DNA of 64,000 nt from assembly GCF_905220365.1 (NCBI RefSeq), contig NC_061135.1, forward strand, positions 7,717,501-7,781,500, read 5' to 3'. The stretch is from Vanessa cardui. Its lineage: Eukaryota > Arthropoda > Insecta > Lepidoptera > Nymphalidae. This document shows, piece by piece, positions 23,878 to 34,722 of this stretch; within the stretch, counting starts at the first letter, position 1; every line of letters begins with the position of its first letter. A program made the position numbers and the translations under genes. The notes beneath the pieces were generated by a model. The model did not search any database, was not told the origin of the DNA, and saw only the letters and a list, made by a program, of their open reading frames with translations.

Positions 23878-23909
23878 GCAAAATTCCAGCTGATCGTCAT
23901 GGTGACGAC

Positions 23910-23945
23910 GAGCAAATTTGTGACGTTCACGTGACAAATTTGCTC
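23910..23945. repeat. 36-bp near-perfect palindrome
   Basis: gagcaaatttgt and acaaatttgctc flank gacgttcacgtg, which itself contains paired acgt blocks. It lies 25 bp outside the 3' terminus of Helitron copy B. Confidence 0.9.
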
Positions 23946-24363
23946 AAACGATTTACTTTTATTTTTGAACTAGCTATACCCGCCCGCTTCGCTGGGCATT
24001 AGTCGCAGAAAAGTACATTTTTAATTTCGTAATTAATTACTGATCATCAACAATGAACAAATAATAAAGAAACAACTCAAGAAACATGCGAGATCTAATT
24101 CATTTAATATTCGTCGATGTTCTTGATAGGCTGCAGATAGGTCATAACACCCATAAACTTATTTGTCAAGATCACATCTTCTTTTTGTTGAATCCGGAAA
24201 CAGATATGATTTATGAAAATATTTTTATGGTATAATCTCGATGTAAAGTTGGTACGATGAAAATTTTAATTAAATTTCTATAGTCTGTACAAGTTTGCGT
24301 CACACCAACACGTCCTCTTTAATTCGGTACATTTACCACCTTCTCAATACTTTCGAACGTACG

Positions 24364-24926
24364 TCAAAGCATCCTGAGCATATTCGTGCATATGTTTTGG
24401 ACTTCCACTGTACGAAGATCTGTACGAAGAGCCTGTCGTGAGATTATTTTGATACAGTCCGAGATGATATCCATCTTCTGCTCGCAGAAACAGAATTGTA
24501 TAATCGTAATAATTGTCATACGATTGATGTGTTGCGACACCTTGATTGTTTTTGTGTCACTTAGTGATAACATTACCTCGTTTTGTAATTTCTGTACCGA
24601 CAATTACAACTGTGAGTTCAGGGGCTATGGGAGCATTAAAATGCCTTTCATGCTCTGCATTCAATGGCGTTCTCTCTGCATTGATAATGACTTTGAATCA
24701 TTTGTTGTTTCACCTTTTAGAACAGTTTTAAAATTTTTAACTAAACAATTATTTTCTTAAAGCATAATCCTAAATTCAGCGATGATTTCTCGATTAGTTG
24801 TGGTACTGAACATGCATTGAAGATCAATCTTTTTCTACATTTAGTAGTTCCAATAACGTAGATAAGAACAGATTCTGGTGGTTCAACCAGTTGTGGTAAA
24901 TACATTTTGCCAGGGGAGTAGCACAT
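24364..24926 (-). pseudogene. Helitron Rep N-terminal pseudogene (copy B)
   Basis: Minus-strand fragments match the Helitron-like N-terminal region. MYLPQLVEPPESV (within 24926-24741) resembles the 'G-K-x-x-LPPL-PPxP' segment after the zinc-binding part. Further downstream the DNA parallels the copy at 40307-40503, which reads EVTAVIVGTDITKRGIVI and EDGYHLGLYQ. Here stops and shifts interrupt it (24603-24364). The plus-strand ORFs over the same bases are antisense shadows. Confidence 0.7.
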
Positions 24927-25876
24927 ACCAGCAGTTTTTTTTAAACATCATAGCGTAACAATGGGCATACTATATTCATTGAACCAATGATCACATCGGG
25001 ATGCATCTTGTTATCATAACCTATATCGTAATTGAAGGCTGATTTATTGAGATTAGTTCTAGTTCTTGACTTAGTCTATTTTAATCGTTGATCATCCAGT
25101 CGTTGGGCTCGCTCGTCTGGTTTTTCAGTATCTCTTGATAAAGATGCTTGTTCGAAGATCTGAAACTTGATCATTACGTTGACCAACTGTTTTGGCAGCT
25201 CTCAGAAATTTGGATTCTATTCTATACGTATTTCTTGTTGGTGTGTTGTTTCCGTAGCTCTTTTGGATGACACTGCGCATATATTTGTTGATGTTCTGAT
25301 CTTTTGTTTCTTCAATGGCATGGTGGTTTCTATTTATATAAATAAGTAGTTTTTATTTGGTTATTTGTCTTAGGTTTACATAGTGTACTAAAGATTCATT
25401 GTTATTGGAGCTATGAGTATACTTACCAATTATGATTATTGTTTACTTTCTTATAATCAAAACAGCTAATCATTTCTTTCCATATATGTAATTTATAATT
25501 ATTTTAAAATGACAATTATTATAGTTGTGATCATTTTATGTTTATTGACATATGACGGAAATTAAGTTAGTTTGTATGCTTTTTGAATTGATTTCATTTC
25601 ATTATTTTTTTAATATTTCATAATTATCGAAGTGCATCGTGATACACGTAATGGCCATCTGTTGTCAAATCAAATTTGTAAAAAGTCAAATAATCAATTT
25701 CTCCATAAAAAAATACTTGTACGTTTATTATTTTCAAGACAATCGGTTGAACGGTGTAGAAATTTTTATATTGCAGAGCCACCTGGTGGTGAGTTACATC
25801 GATGGGGCGATCATAATCACTTTCTCCATAAAACAGTAGATATACACACCAATTTTCATAATACAAATACATCCAC

Positions 25877-26336
25877 TTTTCAACCGACTTCCAAAAGGAG
25901 GAGGTTATCAATTCGTCTGTATTTTTTTTTTTTTTTTTTTATGTTTGTTACCTCATAACTTTTTACTGGGTGGACCGATTTTGATAATTTTTTTTTTGTT
26001 TCAAAGGTAGTGCTTCCCGTGGGGTCCCATTTTTTTTATTTTTTTTCCGATTATGGTATCCATGTGAAAACGACATAAGTCTTAAATTTGCCTTATGTAT
26101 ATGCGCGACAAATAGGTGAATAACTGAAAATCCCGTTAACCAATTTTGAAAATTCTTTTTTTATTATAAAGTATATACTTCTAGCTCCAAATATACCAAT
26201 AATTATAACTACATGATATAATCGTTAATCGACTTTTAAGTAGTCTAATATTTTTCATTTCATTTAACTTAGGAAGACTAAAAAAAAAAAATACAGACGA
26301 ATTGATAACCTCCTCCTTTTGGAAGTCGGTTGAAAA
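25877..26336. mobile_element. MITE with about 50-bp TIRs, nested in Helitron copy B
   Basis: The left end reads ttttcaaccgacttccaaaa and continues ggaggaggttatcaattcgt, then a T run. The right end is its reverse complement, from an A run through acgaattgataacctcctcc to ttggaagtcggttgaaaa. The ends are near-perfect inverted repeats of about 50 bp around a 360-bp A+T-rich core. The terminus is one I know as abundant in Lepidoptera; the superfamily is not assigned. It interrupts the Helitron at 23970-26719 and so is younger than that insertion. Confidence 0.85.
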
Positions 26337-27288
26337 ATATGTTGAATACGCAATTATTTTTATTACTTTTTCGTGCATATTCATTTGTTTTAAAATAGTG
26401 TTTTGTTTGAAGTCGGTTTTTCTTTTTGTTAAAATTTTTATTTATCCTAAAATCCAGGCTCCTATTGATTTTAGCGAGATGAAAAGTATACTATAACCAG
26501 CTCAGGAGTATGAAAAATAATTGTACCAAGTTTCGTTAAAATCCGTCGAGTAGTTTTTGTTTCTATAACGGTTATATGGACAGACAGACAGACAGACAAA
26601 AATTTTACTGATTGCATTTTTGCCATCAGTATCGACCCCTGATCACCCCCTGATAGTTATTTTGGAAAAATATTTCATGTACAGAATTGACCTCCCTACA
26701 GATTTATTATAAGTATAGAAGATTGATGTTGTAATGTGTTTCAAATTACGTTCTACAGTCTTTCTCCGGCTACTCGCATCCATTATTCCTTATTATTTTT
26801 TATTTCTTACTATACGAAACAAACATTTTTTCAGCTATCTGTAAGCTTTGATCTTTTAAACGTGACGTATTTTAATGCGGACTTCTTCAATAAATTATCC
26901 TATCAACTATTCGAGTCAATAAAAACATGCATTTTCCTTATAATGTTTCGTCTTCAATATAAAAGTTGTATATATATCCTCATTCAAACCGTGTGAAGCC
27001 AGAAGGGGTAGCTGGTAACATATATTTAATAAATTAAACAAGCTCGTGTACAATATTTCAATTTAATATTTTATGCATACGGAACCAAGTGCAGAAATGA
27101 ATTTCACTAATAACGTCAGATGCAGTCTCACGTTATAAATTAATAACCTTATTTGGTAGTTACATGTATGTAGTTGTCGCCTCGTTATCGTTAAGTTATA
27201 AAATTTAGACATAACCTGTAACGACTTCTAGCGAATAGTGAGTCATCTTTACACTCACTCACTCATTTTACTAATAATTTAAATATAA

Positions 27289-27530
27289 CTAGCGACCCGC
27301 CCCGGCTTCGCACGAGTCCAATTATGCTGATACTAAATATTCCACAGAATTTGTTTATTTACGACATCACATTAGAAACATCTAAAATTGTAACAGTGTT
27401 TCTTCACTTATATTATATGCAAAAAGCTATTAAAAACAATACGCACCAAAATCCTTGCGTAATTTTAAAGATCAAAGCATACATAGTGACAGACAGCTGT
27501 AAGCGACTTTATTTTATAATATGTAATGAT
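27289..27530 (-). mobile_element. Helitron-like element, 3' end (relative of 15675)
   Basis: ctagcgacccgccccggctt then cgcacgagtccaattatgct, atattccacagaatttgttt, acgacatcacattagaaaca and agctgtaagcgactttattt. The GC-rich terminus read inward from CTAG is typical. The 5' TC end was not found. Confidence 0.6.
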
Positions 27531-28539
27531 AAGAGAATTGTCAATCGAAAAATTGTCATCTTAGAAGAATGTTTTATAACAAATTAATATATGATAATAT
27601 ATTTAGAGCTATTGCTTTCCTATAATTATTTTCTTACTATCAAAGTAATCCGTCTCGCAACTTGTTATTAATAATTCACCCTACGTATCAAATATCAGCA
27701 GCCAACTATTTATATATAGTGGTATATGGCTATCACAAATCTGGTTACGTCGTACGTATCTAACCGGGACGAGTAGGGTTTCCGTTGTGAAACATATAAT
27801 TACTTTGATTGTAATACACCAATATTTTGTGGGTTATTATATTTTGACTTACTATGGTCGTTCGGATTATTCTACAGTTGGAATAGTTTTGTAGTAAATA
27901 AATTGAACAATTCCGTTCTAAATAAAATTATCTGGAAGGCATTCAACCGATGCTCCGGCTAGGTTTGAAGTACGGAGTTTTATTTTCAAATGGAAAATTT
28001 AACTTTGCTTAAAAGGCGCGAGGATATTGTTGATTGCGGTACATTTTATTGTAAGTGCAGATTTTTTGTGTAAGGCTATTAACGCACGATCAATCAGATA
28101 CATTATGCAGATTTACTTATATTAACAAAATGACAATTGTCTATGACGATTTGTTTATTAATTTTATCTCAAAGCGATCTCAGTAAAGATTAATTTAGTT
28201 AAACACAATAGATGCATTTTGAAACAATTTAAAGAAGAACATATTGTTTTGATATACAAATGTAATAGCGAAAAATCATTCTTTTTTACAGACAGACTAA
28301 TCAGTACATACGCTAATAGCTACTGTTGCTTGTATGGTCTTGGCAGTAGTAACTTAACAGCGGTATATACACGAATATAACAAACATAAAATATATTTAT
28401 TATTCACACCTTCATTTCGCAGTAGAGATATTAGCCGTCGGACAACTTTTATATCACGTTTTCCCAGTAACTATAACGTCGTAATTATGACCAACTAACA
28501 TTCCCGCTAATTAGCAACTGTTCATGATTAACGGGTGCC

Positions 28540-28610
28540 CGGGGAAATACTGGTATGAAATGTACAATAATTGTGCAATATGCGTGAAGATTTGCATATG
28601 TAGAGCTAAA
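28540..28610 (+). repeat. Conserved-looking motif pair, copy 2
   Basis: cccggggaaatactggtatg, aaatgtacaataattgtgca and atatgcgtgaagatttgcat parallels 14700-14770 with substitutions. Upstream, ttcccgctaattagcaactg is homeodomain-site-like, but this is weak evidence for regulation. Confidence 0.5.
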
Positions 28611-29142
28611 GGAGATTGTAATATATTCGAAAATACAAATGAATTATTCAATGTATTTTTATTTTAGTTGCTAGTATGTTTTCATACTAACGAATACCAT
28701 AACTTTTTTTTAATAAGTTTGTTAGTGTGTAATTTTGAAACGTTTTATAATGCCATTTTATTTAAATATATTTAACATAATTTTAGTTCGTGAAAATGGT
28801 TAAAAATTATGACGAACGTAACTTAATGTAATCAATTTAAAGTATAGCCTTAAAGATTGCCTTAGAGGGCACTTAGCATACTAACAATAGTTACTGCTAC
28901 AAATAAATCACATACGTAGTAAATTAGCAGTAAAACTGTAATATGTATTATATATACATGAAACTATAATATGTAGTATAAGAAAATGATAGAACTACAA
29001 AATCGTTACAAAGCATTCACATTATGTTTTGTTTTCAGTACTCTTCCATTGTGCGCTGCCAAGGCGCACAATGAGACGAATGCAAGCATTGCAACGAATT
29101 AAATGTATTTGTTGATCTATATGTAGATACAACAACACAACA

Positions 29143-29438
29143 ATAACAGCCTGTAAATTTCCCACTGCTGGGCTAAGGCCTCCTCTCTCTTTGAGGAGAA
29201 CGTTCGGAACATATTCCACTACGCTGTTCCAATGCGGGTTGATGTAATACACATGTGGCAGAATTTATATGAAATTAGACACATGCAGGTTTCCTCGTGA
29301 TGTTTTACTTCATCGCCGAGCACGAGATGAATTATAAACACAAATCAAGCTCATGTATATTCAGTAGTTCTTGCAAAGATTTAAACCCGCAATTATCGGT
29401 TAAAATGCACGCGTTCTAACCGCTTGGCCATCTCAGCT
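29143..29438 (-). mobile_element. tRNA-derived SINE (Metulj-like), full length
   Basis: On the plus strand it reads acagcctgtaaatttcccac, ctgggctaaggcctcctctc, then gcagaatttatatgaaatta and gcacgagatgaattataaac. It ends in the inverted tRNA-like head, cacgcgttctaaccgcttgg ccatctc. Clean and nearly full length. Confidence 0.88.
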
Positions 29439-31452
29439 TTTTAACGTAGATGTCTTATGATTATTACAATTATTTGATATGTTTTATTATTTATTGAAAT
29501 ATAATTAAGTTACAACCATTAAATATTTCTCGCGTTTACCTTTATTGGTTATTATTAAAAAATATAAAAATAAATATTTTTAGGTTAAACAGTTAGGTTA
29601 AACATATTACAAATATAAGCGGATAATGAAATCAATCAGTCAGTTTCAAGCCTATATTGAATATGACATTATTTAACGAAATTTAATCAGTTACGTATGT
29701 TAAAATAGGAGAGTCAAATTCATCCTCGAATAATTCGGGCCGCATTTCGTGACAAATTTGTACCCTCATATTAAGGGAAAGGTGGTTTTCTGAATTAATT
29801 GAAAGTATCATAATAATAATATAAAGATACATATATTAATATATCGATGAAAAATAGAGTTCCATTGTGTTTTTCTAATTCACTTGTCAAAACGTTCTAT
29901 GTTTAAAAGAAATCAGCAAGAAAAAAAAAAATTATGAGTATTATAAAGTATTCATAAAATATTTTCCAAATTTAAATAGAGTTCCTTAGAGTTTAGTATT
30001 TTAGACTAACAATGATAACGAGATACTGCGAAGCAAGGCGGCCATAACTTATTTACACTAAACAAGACTTTATTACTTGTAAGCTTTTGTAATAGAAATT
30101 ACAAATTCAACAAATAAAATATACTTTTAGTGACTTTAATAATATTATTCATCGTAACAACTTATCAATTCACAATTTTATCAATATCGAAATTTTCGTA
30201 GAGAGTAATGTTGGGCTTCATCTAAAATAGAGCTAATCATTAAGTTTCATATTTGTCACTGTGAAGAGAAGTGTTTGTGTATAATAGACAACATAGTGCA
30301 CTCGTGCTCATATACATATATACGATGGAATAGCAAAACGGCGCGATCGAGGAGAAAGTTCAGGCGCAGATCACAGAGGCTTACGTACTTTACGAGGAGT
30401 AGTCCGCTGTACTATAAATTTAAAAGCATCAACATTAAGACTAAAACCGAATATTTTATTATTGAAACGACCACTTATACTTAGTTACATCAAGATATGT
30501 AGCCTAATTTAATTTTAGCATAGGCATTGAAATTTAGCATAATATTTACTTTTTGCGACGTATGTATGTATACACTCACTGCACAAGGAATGTGTGTGTG
30601 CATGGTTAATGAATGTTACTCGTACGATGTCAGTAGGTACAGCTAGTTATATAATATAATCCCAGACACGTGTATGTAGTAAAATTTCTACGAAGTTGAA
30701 ACAATTATCTGAGTGTTTTCGTTCACTTTTTAATAATTGTTAATTTTAATAATGTTAGGTTATATGTATTTCCATAGAGTCGATCTCGCTTAATACGTTA
30801 AAAAAGATACCTATGTTTGCGATTGCTTCAAATACGTATTTATTATAGAAAATATATTTATTTATCAGAGCTGATAGCTTCAATTAAAAACAACAACAAG
30901 CGCATCTTTGAATAACGCTCCGAAAGTTTCTTACAGTTTTGAAAATAATCTCTTTCTTTTAATACTGTATACCGACAAGTTTACTTGAAATAAATGTCGG
31001 TTGCTGTTGTTATACTGGTAAACTGCGTTTATATATTTTGTTAAAAATAACAATAGGTGTTCATAAATATATACTCTTCAAATCATTTTTGAATTAATCA
31101 GACGAAAAATACACTCGTGGTTCTCGTGGTGGAATCCAAATCTTTCAAGCAAAAAAAAAACCTTATAAGAAACTAAACACTCGGTATATTATATATTTGA
31201 ATGACTGACGGATATACCACGTAAGACCTACCGCTGGTCTAACACGATAAATTATTGCTCATAAATGCCTTGTGGCATGTAGGTGATTAGTAAATAAGAA
31301 ATTCTTCGAAATTCATTTCCTATCGGAGTTGGGGATGTTTCTAATGAGAAAAAGACACTCAAACGATTTTGAGAAAATTAGAGCTTTTTTCCTTTTCTAT
31401 ATTATAAATATAGAAATCGGTGATAAGGCATCTGTTTACTTCTCAAAGAAAA

Positions 31453-31807
31453 TATAGTACGAAACAACTTAGATGTAGCATCGGCAAAATTAGTAAAACC
31501 GATCATATCCGATTTGAGTACGCTAGCCCAAATTATAAATATTTATTTCTCATGTGAATATGATCTTTACACAAACGTAGTAACTTGTAATATCATATGA
31601 CCTAATATTTTCGTCAATTTGGCATGTCGATTTACATGCAGTTGTTTTCTCGGGTTGAAATGACGCGAAAATCTGTAGCAACGAATAGCGTCGAATAGCG
31701 CGATAGGGAGCTATTTCTATTGGTCGTGTAAATTGATTATATAAATATATATAAATATTCATTTCATTGCATTTTCCGATGCTACATCTAATTTGTGTCA
31801 TACTATA
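31453..31807. mobile_element. TIR MITE, copy 1 (355 bp)
   Basis: The left end is tatagtacgaaacaacttag then atgtagcatcggcaaaa. The right end, ttttccgatgctacatctaa then tttgtgtcatactata, is its reverse complement with few mismatches. This gives TIRs of about 35 bp, plausibly with a TA target duplication. It shares the full internal sequence with 44868-45198 and 50650-50984, including the shared phrases 'atatgatctttac', 'gatttacatgca' and 'gagctatttctattggt'. The 86-codon minus-strand ORF over it is not conserved between copies. Confidence 0.85.
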
Positions 31808-32360
31808 CATTTATTGATAACTAATAACAATTATATAGCCAAGCATATAATAGGAATAACTAAAAGTAAAACTATTTTACCTATTAAGTGCATTTTTCTT
31901 GCTTCTCGTCTTAATAAGGTTAAAAGCTATGAACATAAATGAAACATATGTATAATATACAATTGAGAAAAGCAGGTGACCTATTAAAATGGAAAAAAAT
32001 ATTTTTATTACTATGGAGGGTTTCAATTGCTAGTATATTGAGTAAACTACTTCTGTTTTGTAATCAAAAGCCACTGAATACCTAATGGGACCTAACTGTG
32101 CAGGAAATATTGTAGTGCATTAATGTGTGTGTAATTGTCAGTTTAGTTCAATGAGAAAGCAATCCAATACGACTGGAAAAGACTGGACCATATGTTTGTC
32201 GAATTTCATTTCCGTGCTGTTTTCAGGGTTTTTGTTTTGTTTTGATGTTCCAAGGTTTGAACCTCGGTATCATGACTTTCATGACAGAATCACATTTGGA
32301 CAATTAAAGAAAAAATAATTTGAGACTAGAAGACTTTCATTTATCCATAACATATTGTAA

Positions 32361-32590
32361 GAAGGCGTTTATCTTAACCGGTGATTGCGTTCAAACGCAG
32401 GCAAGCGGCACTGAATATCCATTTGGTTGATTTCTGTTTATAATTCATCTCGGCGGTGAAGAAAATCATCATAAAGTTTGTATGTAAATAATTTAAATGA
32501 TATTCTGGTACATGTGTTTCTTAGGGCAGTATGCTGGTATAAACTTACAAACCATCTCCTTACATGGAGAGGTCTTAGCCTATTTACTTT
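32361..32590 (+). mobile_element. Degraded SINE (Metulj-like)
   Basis: gtttatcttaaccggtgatt, caaacgcaggcaagcggcac and tataattcatctcggcggtg match the 5' two-thirds. The 3' part is heavily altered, ending ggagaggtcttagcct. Confidence 0.7.
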
Positions 32591-32659
32591 TGAATTTATG
32601 ATATAGAACATGAAAAGAGGCCACTTGAAGGAATGTGGTCACTATTGTTCATAGAAAAA

Positions 32660-32845
32660 GCCGCTGTATGTAATATTAACCTCTCTTTACATCGTCAATT
32701 TGATATCAACCTAGGGAACTAAGATGTTTTATACCTTGTGCCTGTTCACTCACACTCACTCAGCTCACTCAGGCTTCAAACTGAAACTCAACAATATTCA
32801 GTACTGTTGTTCTTTCTGTTGCTGGATATATGATGAGAAAATTTT
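32660..32845 (-). repeat. Family G, middle part
   Basis: Minus strand: gtactgaatattgttgagtt, aagcctgagtgagctgagtg (with a gagt expansion), aacaggcacaaggtataaaa and atcttagttccctaggttga. Confidence 0.7.
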
Positions 32846-33345
32846 TTTATTACTTTTTGAATGCAAATTTTATGTAATACCCTCTCCAAAGTATTTCTCT
32901 GCGACCGCTTCTGGGAGCTGCAACCTTATAAACTACGCCGGCTATTTTTTTTTAAGGAAAATCTTAAGAAATAATTGACAGAAAATCTCATTAAGTTTTT
33001 CTTTTATTTTTTTCGTTTCCGAGTCAATTAACAAGATGCGCTATTGATTATATACAAGAAAAATATTACATTAGCACTTTACTCACTGAAATAGATATTT
33101 TAAAATGTATGTTTCAACATTTCGATGTTTGGTTTTTATATACACAAAAGCTGTCTGTCTATAGCTTTATAGAAATCAAAGTAAACTTTATTAAAGTAGA
33201 TTTTTAAAATCTTAAATTTTATAAATTGTTCCATTTTTTTTTCTTAGTTATCTCTCACACTGAGACACCTCGTAAGAGAGAGCCTTTCATATTATTGTAA
33301 GGTGATTTACTGTAGAGGCGCGTGCCTTCGCGAGTGAACAGAATC

Positions 33346-33354
33346 TATAAATAG
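33346..33354 (+). promoter_or_regulatory. TATA-box-like motif
   Basis: tataaatag follows a GC-richer stretch (gaggcgcgtgccttcgcgag) and precedes acacgtgtagcg about 25 bp on. The spacing would suit a core promoter, but no convincing gene follows; the 61-codon ORF at 33470 is not conserved-looking. Confidence 0.2.
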
Positions 33355-33705
33355 TTTCGATTTCTGACACGTGTAGCGAAACAAGTACACACGCTTTGTT
33401 TACACTTGTGTATGTTACAAGCACGCTACAAAATAATTTCATCTTCAGATTTTAATACATATCATATACTTGAGATTCATATTTCTATTTAAAGAACAAA
33501 TGTTTTTCTTATGTAGGCGGTACAAGGGAAAACTAGTGAATTTCATTAGTTTACAAGAGCTATACTATAGTAATCATGCAGCAGTTAAACATTATTATAA
33601 ATTTGGGTGTTATGACTTTGTACCCGGTCGTTGGGATCATACTTTCTGCTGCTAAATAGCAATATTTTGTAAAATTATGTTTCGATATGGCTGGCTTATT
33701 CATAG

Positions 33706-33850
33706 ATGAGTGAGCCACCCAGTGTAATAAATTTTACGGCGTATTGGCAGTGTAAAGAATGGTTCATATTTATTTCGGCGACCAATTTTTATGTGCAATG
33801 GTGTGACCACTTACTATCAGATTGCCCATTTGCACGTATATCAATCTTTT
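33706..33850 (+). repeat. Family G, diverged 3' half
   Basis: gatgagtgagccacccagtg, cagtgtaaagaatggttcat, gtgaccacttactatcagat and gcccatttgcacgtatatca follow the family 3' half. Confidence 0.65.
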
Positions 33851-33961
33851 TTTGTTAATTGATTGGATTGTAATTGGCCTCGTCAACTATTTTATTTAAA
33901 AGTTTAAATTATGAGCTCAATTACTTACGTTTTCAATAGTTATATTAAATAGTTAAAAGAG

Positions 33962-34722
33962 TCAGGATGGCCCAGTGGTTAGGTTAACCCAGGCAAGCAC
34001 CACTGGGGTGCATGTCAGTCGCCTCTTTGTGGCGCACCCTGGGCAACGGGGCCGGCTTGAGCTTGCTCGTCTGCCACGGCTAAGACTGGCGGGAGGGATG
34101 CCGCGGGGTTGCTCCTGGTACGTTCCTGGTTGGCATCAGGGCGGACCATGTGAGTGGCCTCGTTGGCTAGGAGGGAGAGGGAGGGCTCGCTACTCGAGCC
34201 TCCCAGGTGTTTTACACCGGCGGTCAGCGGCGGAGCCTACCATCTTTTCCGCCGCAGGGCGTCAGATTCGTTGACACCCAGCCTCCAGTGGCGGACTCGG
34301 GGGAGGTCGTCACATGAGCATGTGGAGGATGAGGAGGAAGGCGCGCAGTTCACGCGCCTTCCACGTTAGTCATTCAGACGCCTCACGGCGGCTACCGCTG
34401 GTGGGGTCGTGGTTGTATGCCCTAGGCGATCCCGTTGCCTCACCACCTCGGCGGCATGGTGGAAACCCGAGGATGGTTTTAGTGGGGAGGACAGGGCCTT
34501 CAGCCCTAGCACGGGGCCCTTATGGCCCTGGTTGAGTCCTACATAGCCGTTCCAGTCCCCCGTCTGGACGGGAGGCGTAAATGCCTTTCCTCCTCGTAAA
34601 ACAAAAAATAAAGAAAGAAATTCTGCCACATGTGTATTCCGCTAACTCGCATTGGAACTGCGTGGTGGAATATGTTCCAAACTTTATAGCAGTAGAAAAT
34701 TTACAGGCTGTTGTTGTTGTCA
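33962..34722 (+). mobile_element. SINE split by a nested retrotransposon
   Basis: The left part, tcaggatggcccagtggtta then acccaggcaagcaccactg (33962-34007), is a SINE head with an internal deletion. The right part resumes at aattctgccacatgtgtatt (34618) and runs to aatttacaggctgttgttgt (34722). The roughly 100 bp of SINE body normally between these points is missing, so the insertion came with a target deletion or followed one. The intervening 600 bp is a separate GC-rich element. Confidence 0.75.
34008..34617 (+). mobile_element. GC-rich 3' end of a non-LTR retrotransposon
   Basis: This segment is strikingly G+C-rich against its surroundings and ends ggaggcgtaaatgcctttcc then an A-rich tail (aaaacaaaaaataaagaaag). 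A GC-rich body with an A-rich 3' tail and a truncated 5' side fits a 5'-truncated LINE inserted by target-primed reverse transcription. R1-clade elements are candidates on composition and my memory of similar ends; no reverse transcriptase motif is seen, so the clade is open. Overlapping ORFs on both strands reflect GC content rather than genes. Confidence 0.65.

Larger units (their letters stand above)
23970..26719 (-). mobile_element. Helitron relic with Rep remnants (copy B)
   Basis: On the minus strand the element starts TCTATACTTATAATAAATC (26719) and ends GGTATAGCTAG followed by T (23970), with a GC-rich subterminal segment (gcccagcgaagcgggcggg). It shares its start, its end and most of its interior with the plus-strand element at 38626-41141. 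A MITE (25877-26336) is inserted near its 5' part. Just inside the 5' end is a (gaca)n run. The interior carries broken Rep coding sequence, described separately. Confidence 0.8.
27531..31452. other. A+T-rich DNA, mostly unassigned
   Basis: Holds the motif pair at 28540 and the SINE at 29143-29438. A small GC-richer stretch at 30320-30410 (aacggcgcgatcgaggagaa) has an open frame of about 30 codons but no recognised product. Confidence 0.5.

Noticed and set aside
24386..24760. 124-codon plus-strand ORF, one of the longest in the window
   Set aside because: It is antisense to Helitron Rep remnants that are recognisable on the minus strand and is not kept open in the related copy at 40.3 kb.
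25624..26384. ORFs starting MITSSFWKSVEK on both sides of a MITE
   Set aside because: Both are translations of the same terminal inverted repeat and flanking Helitron sequence.
31550..31810. 86-codon minus-strand ORF
   Set aside because: Contained in a MITE; the other two MITE copies do not keep the frame.
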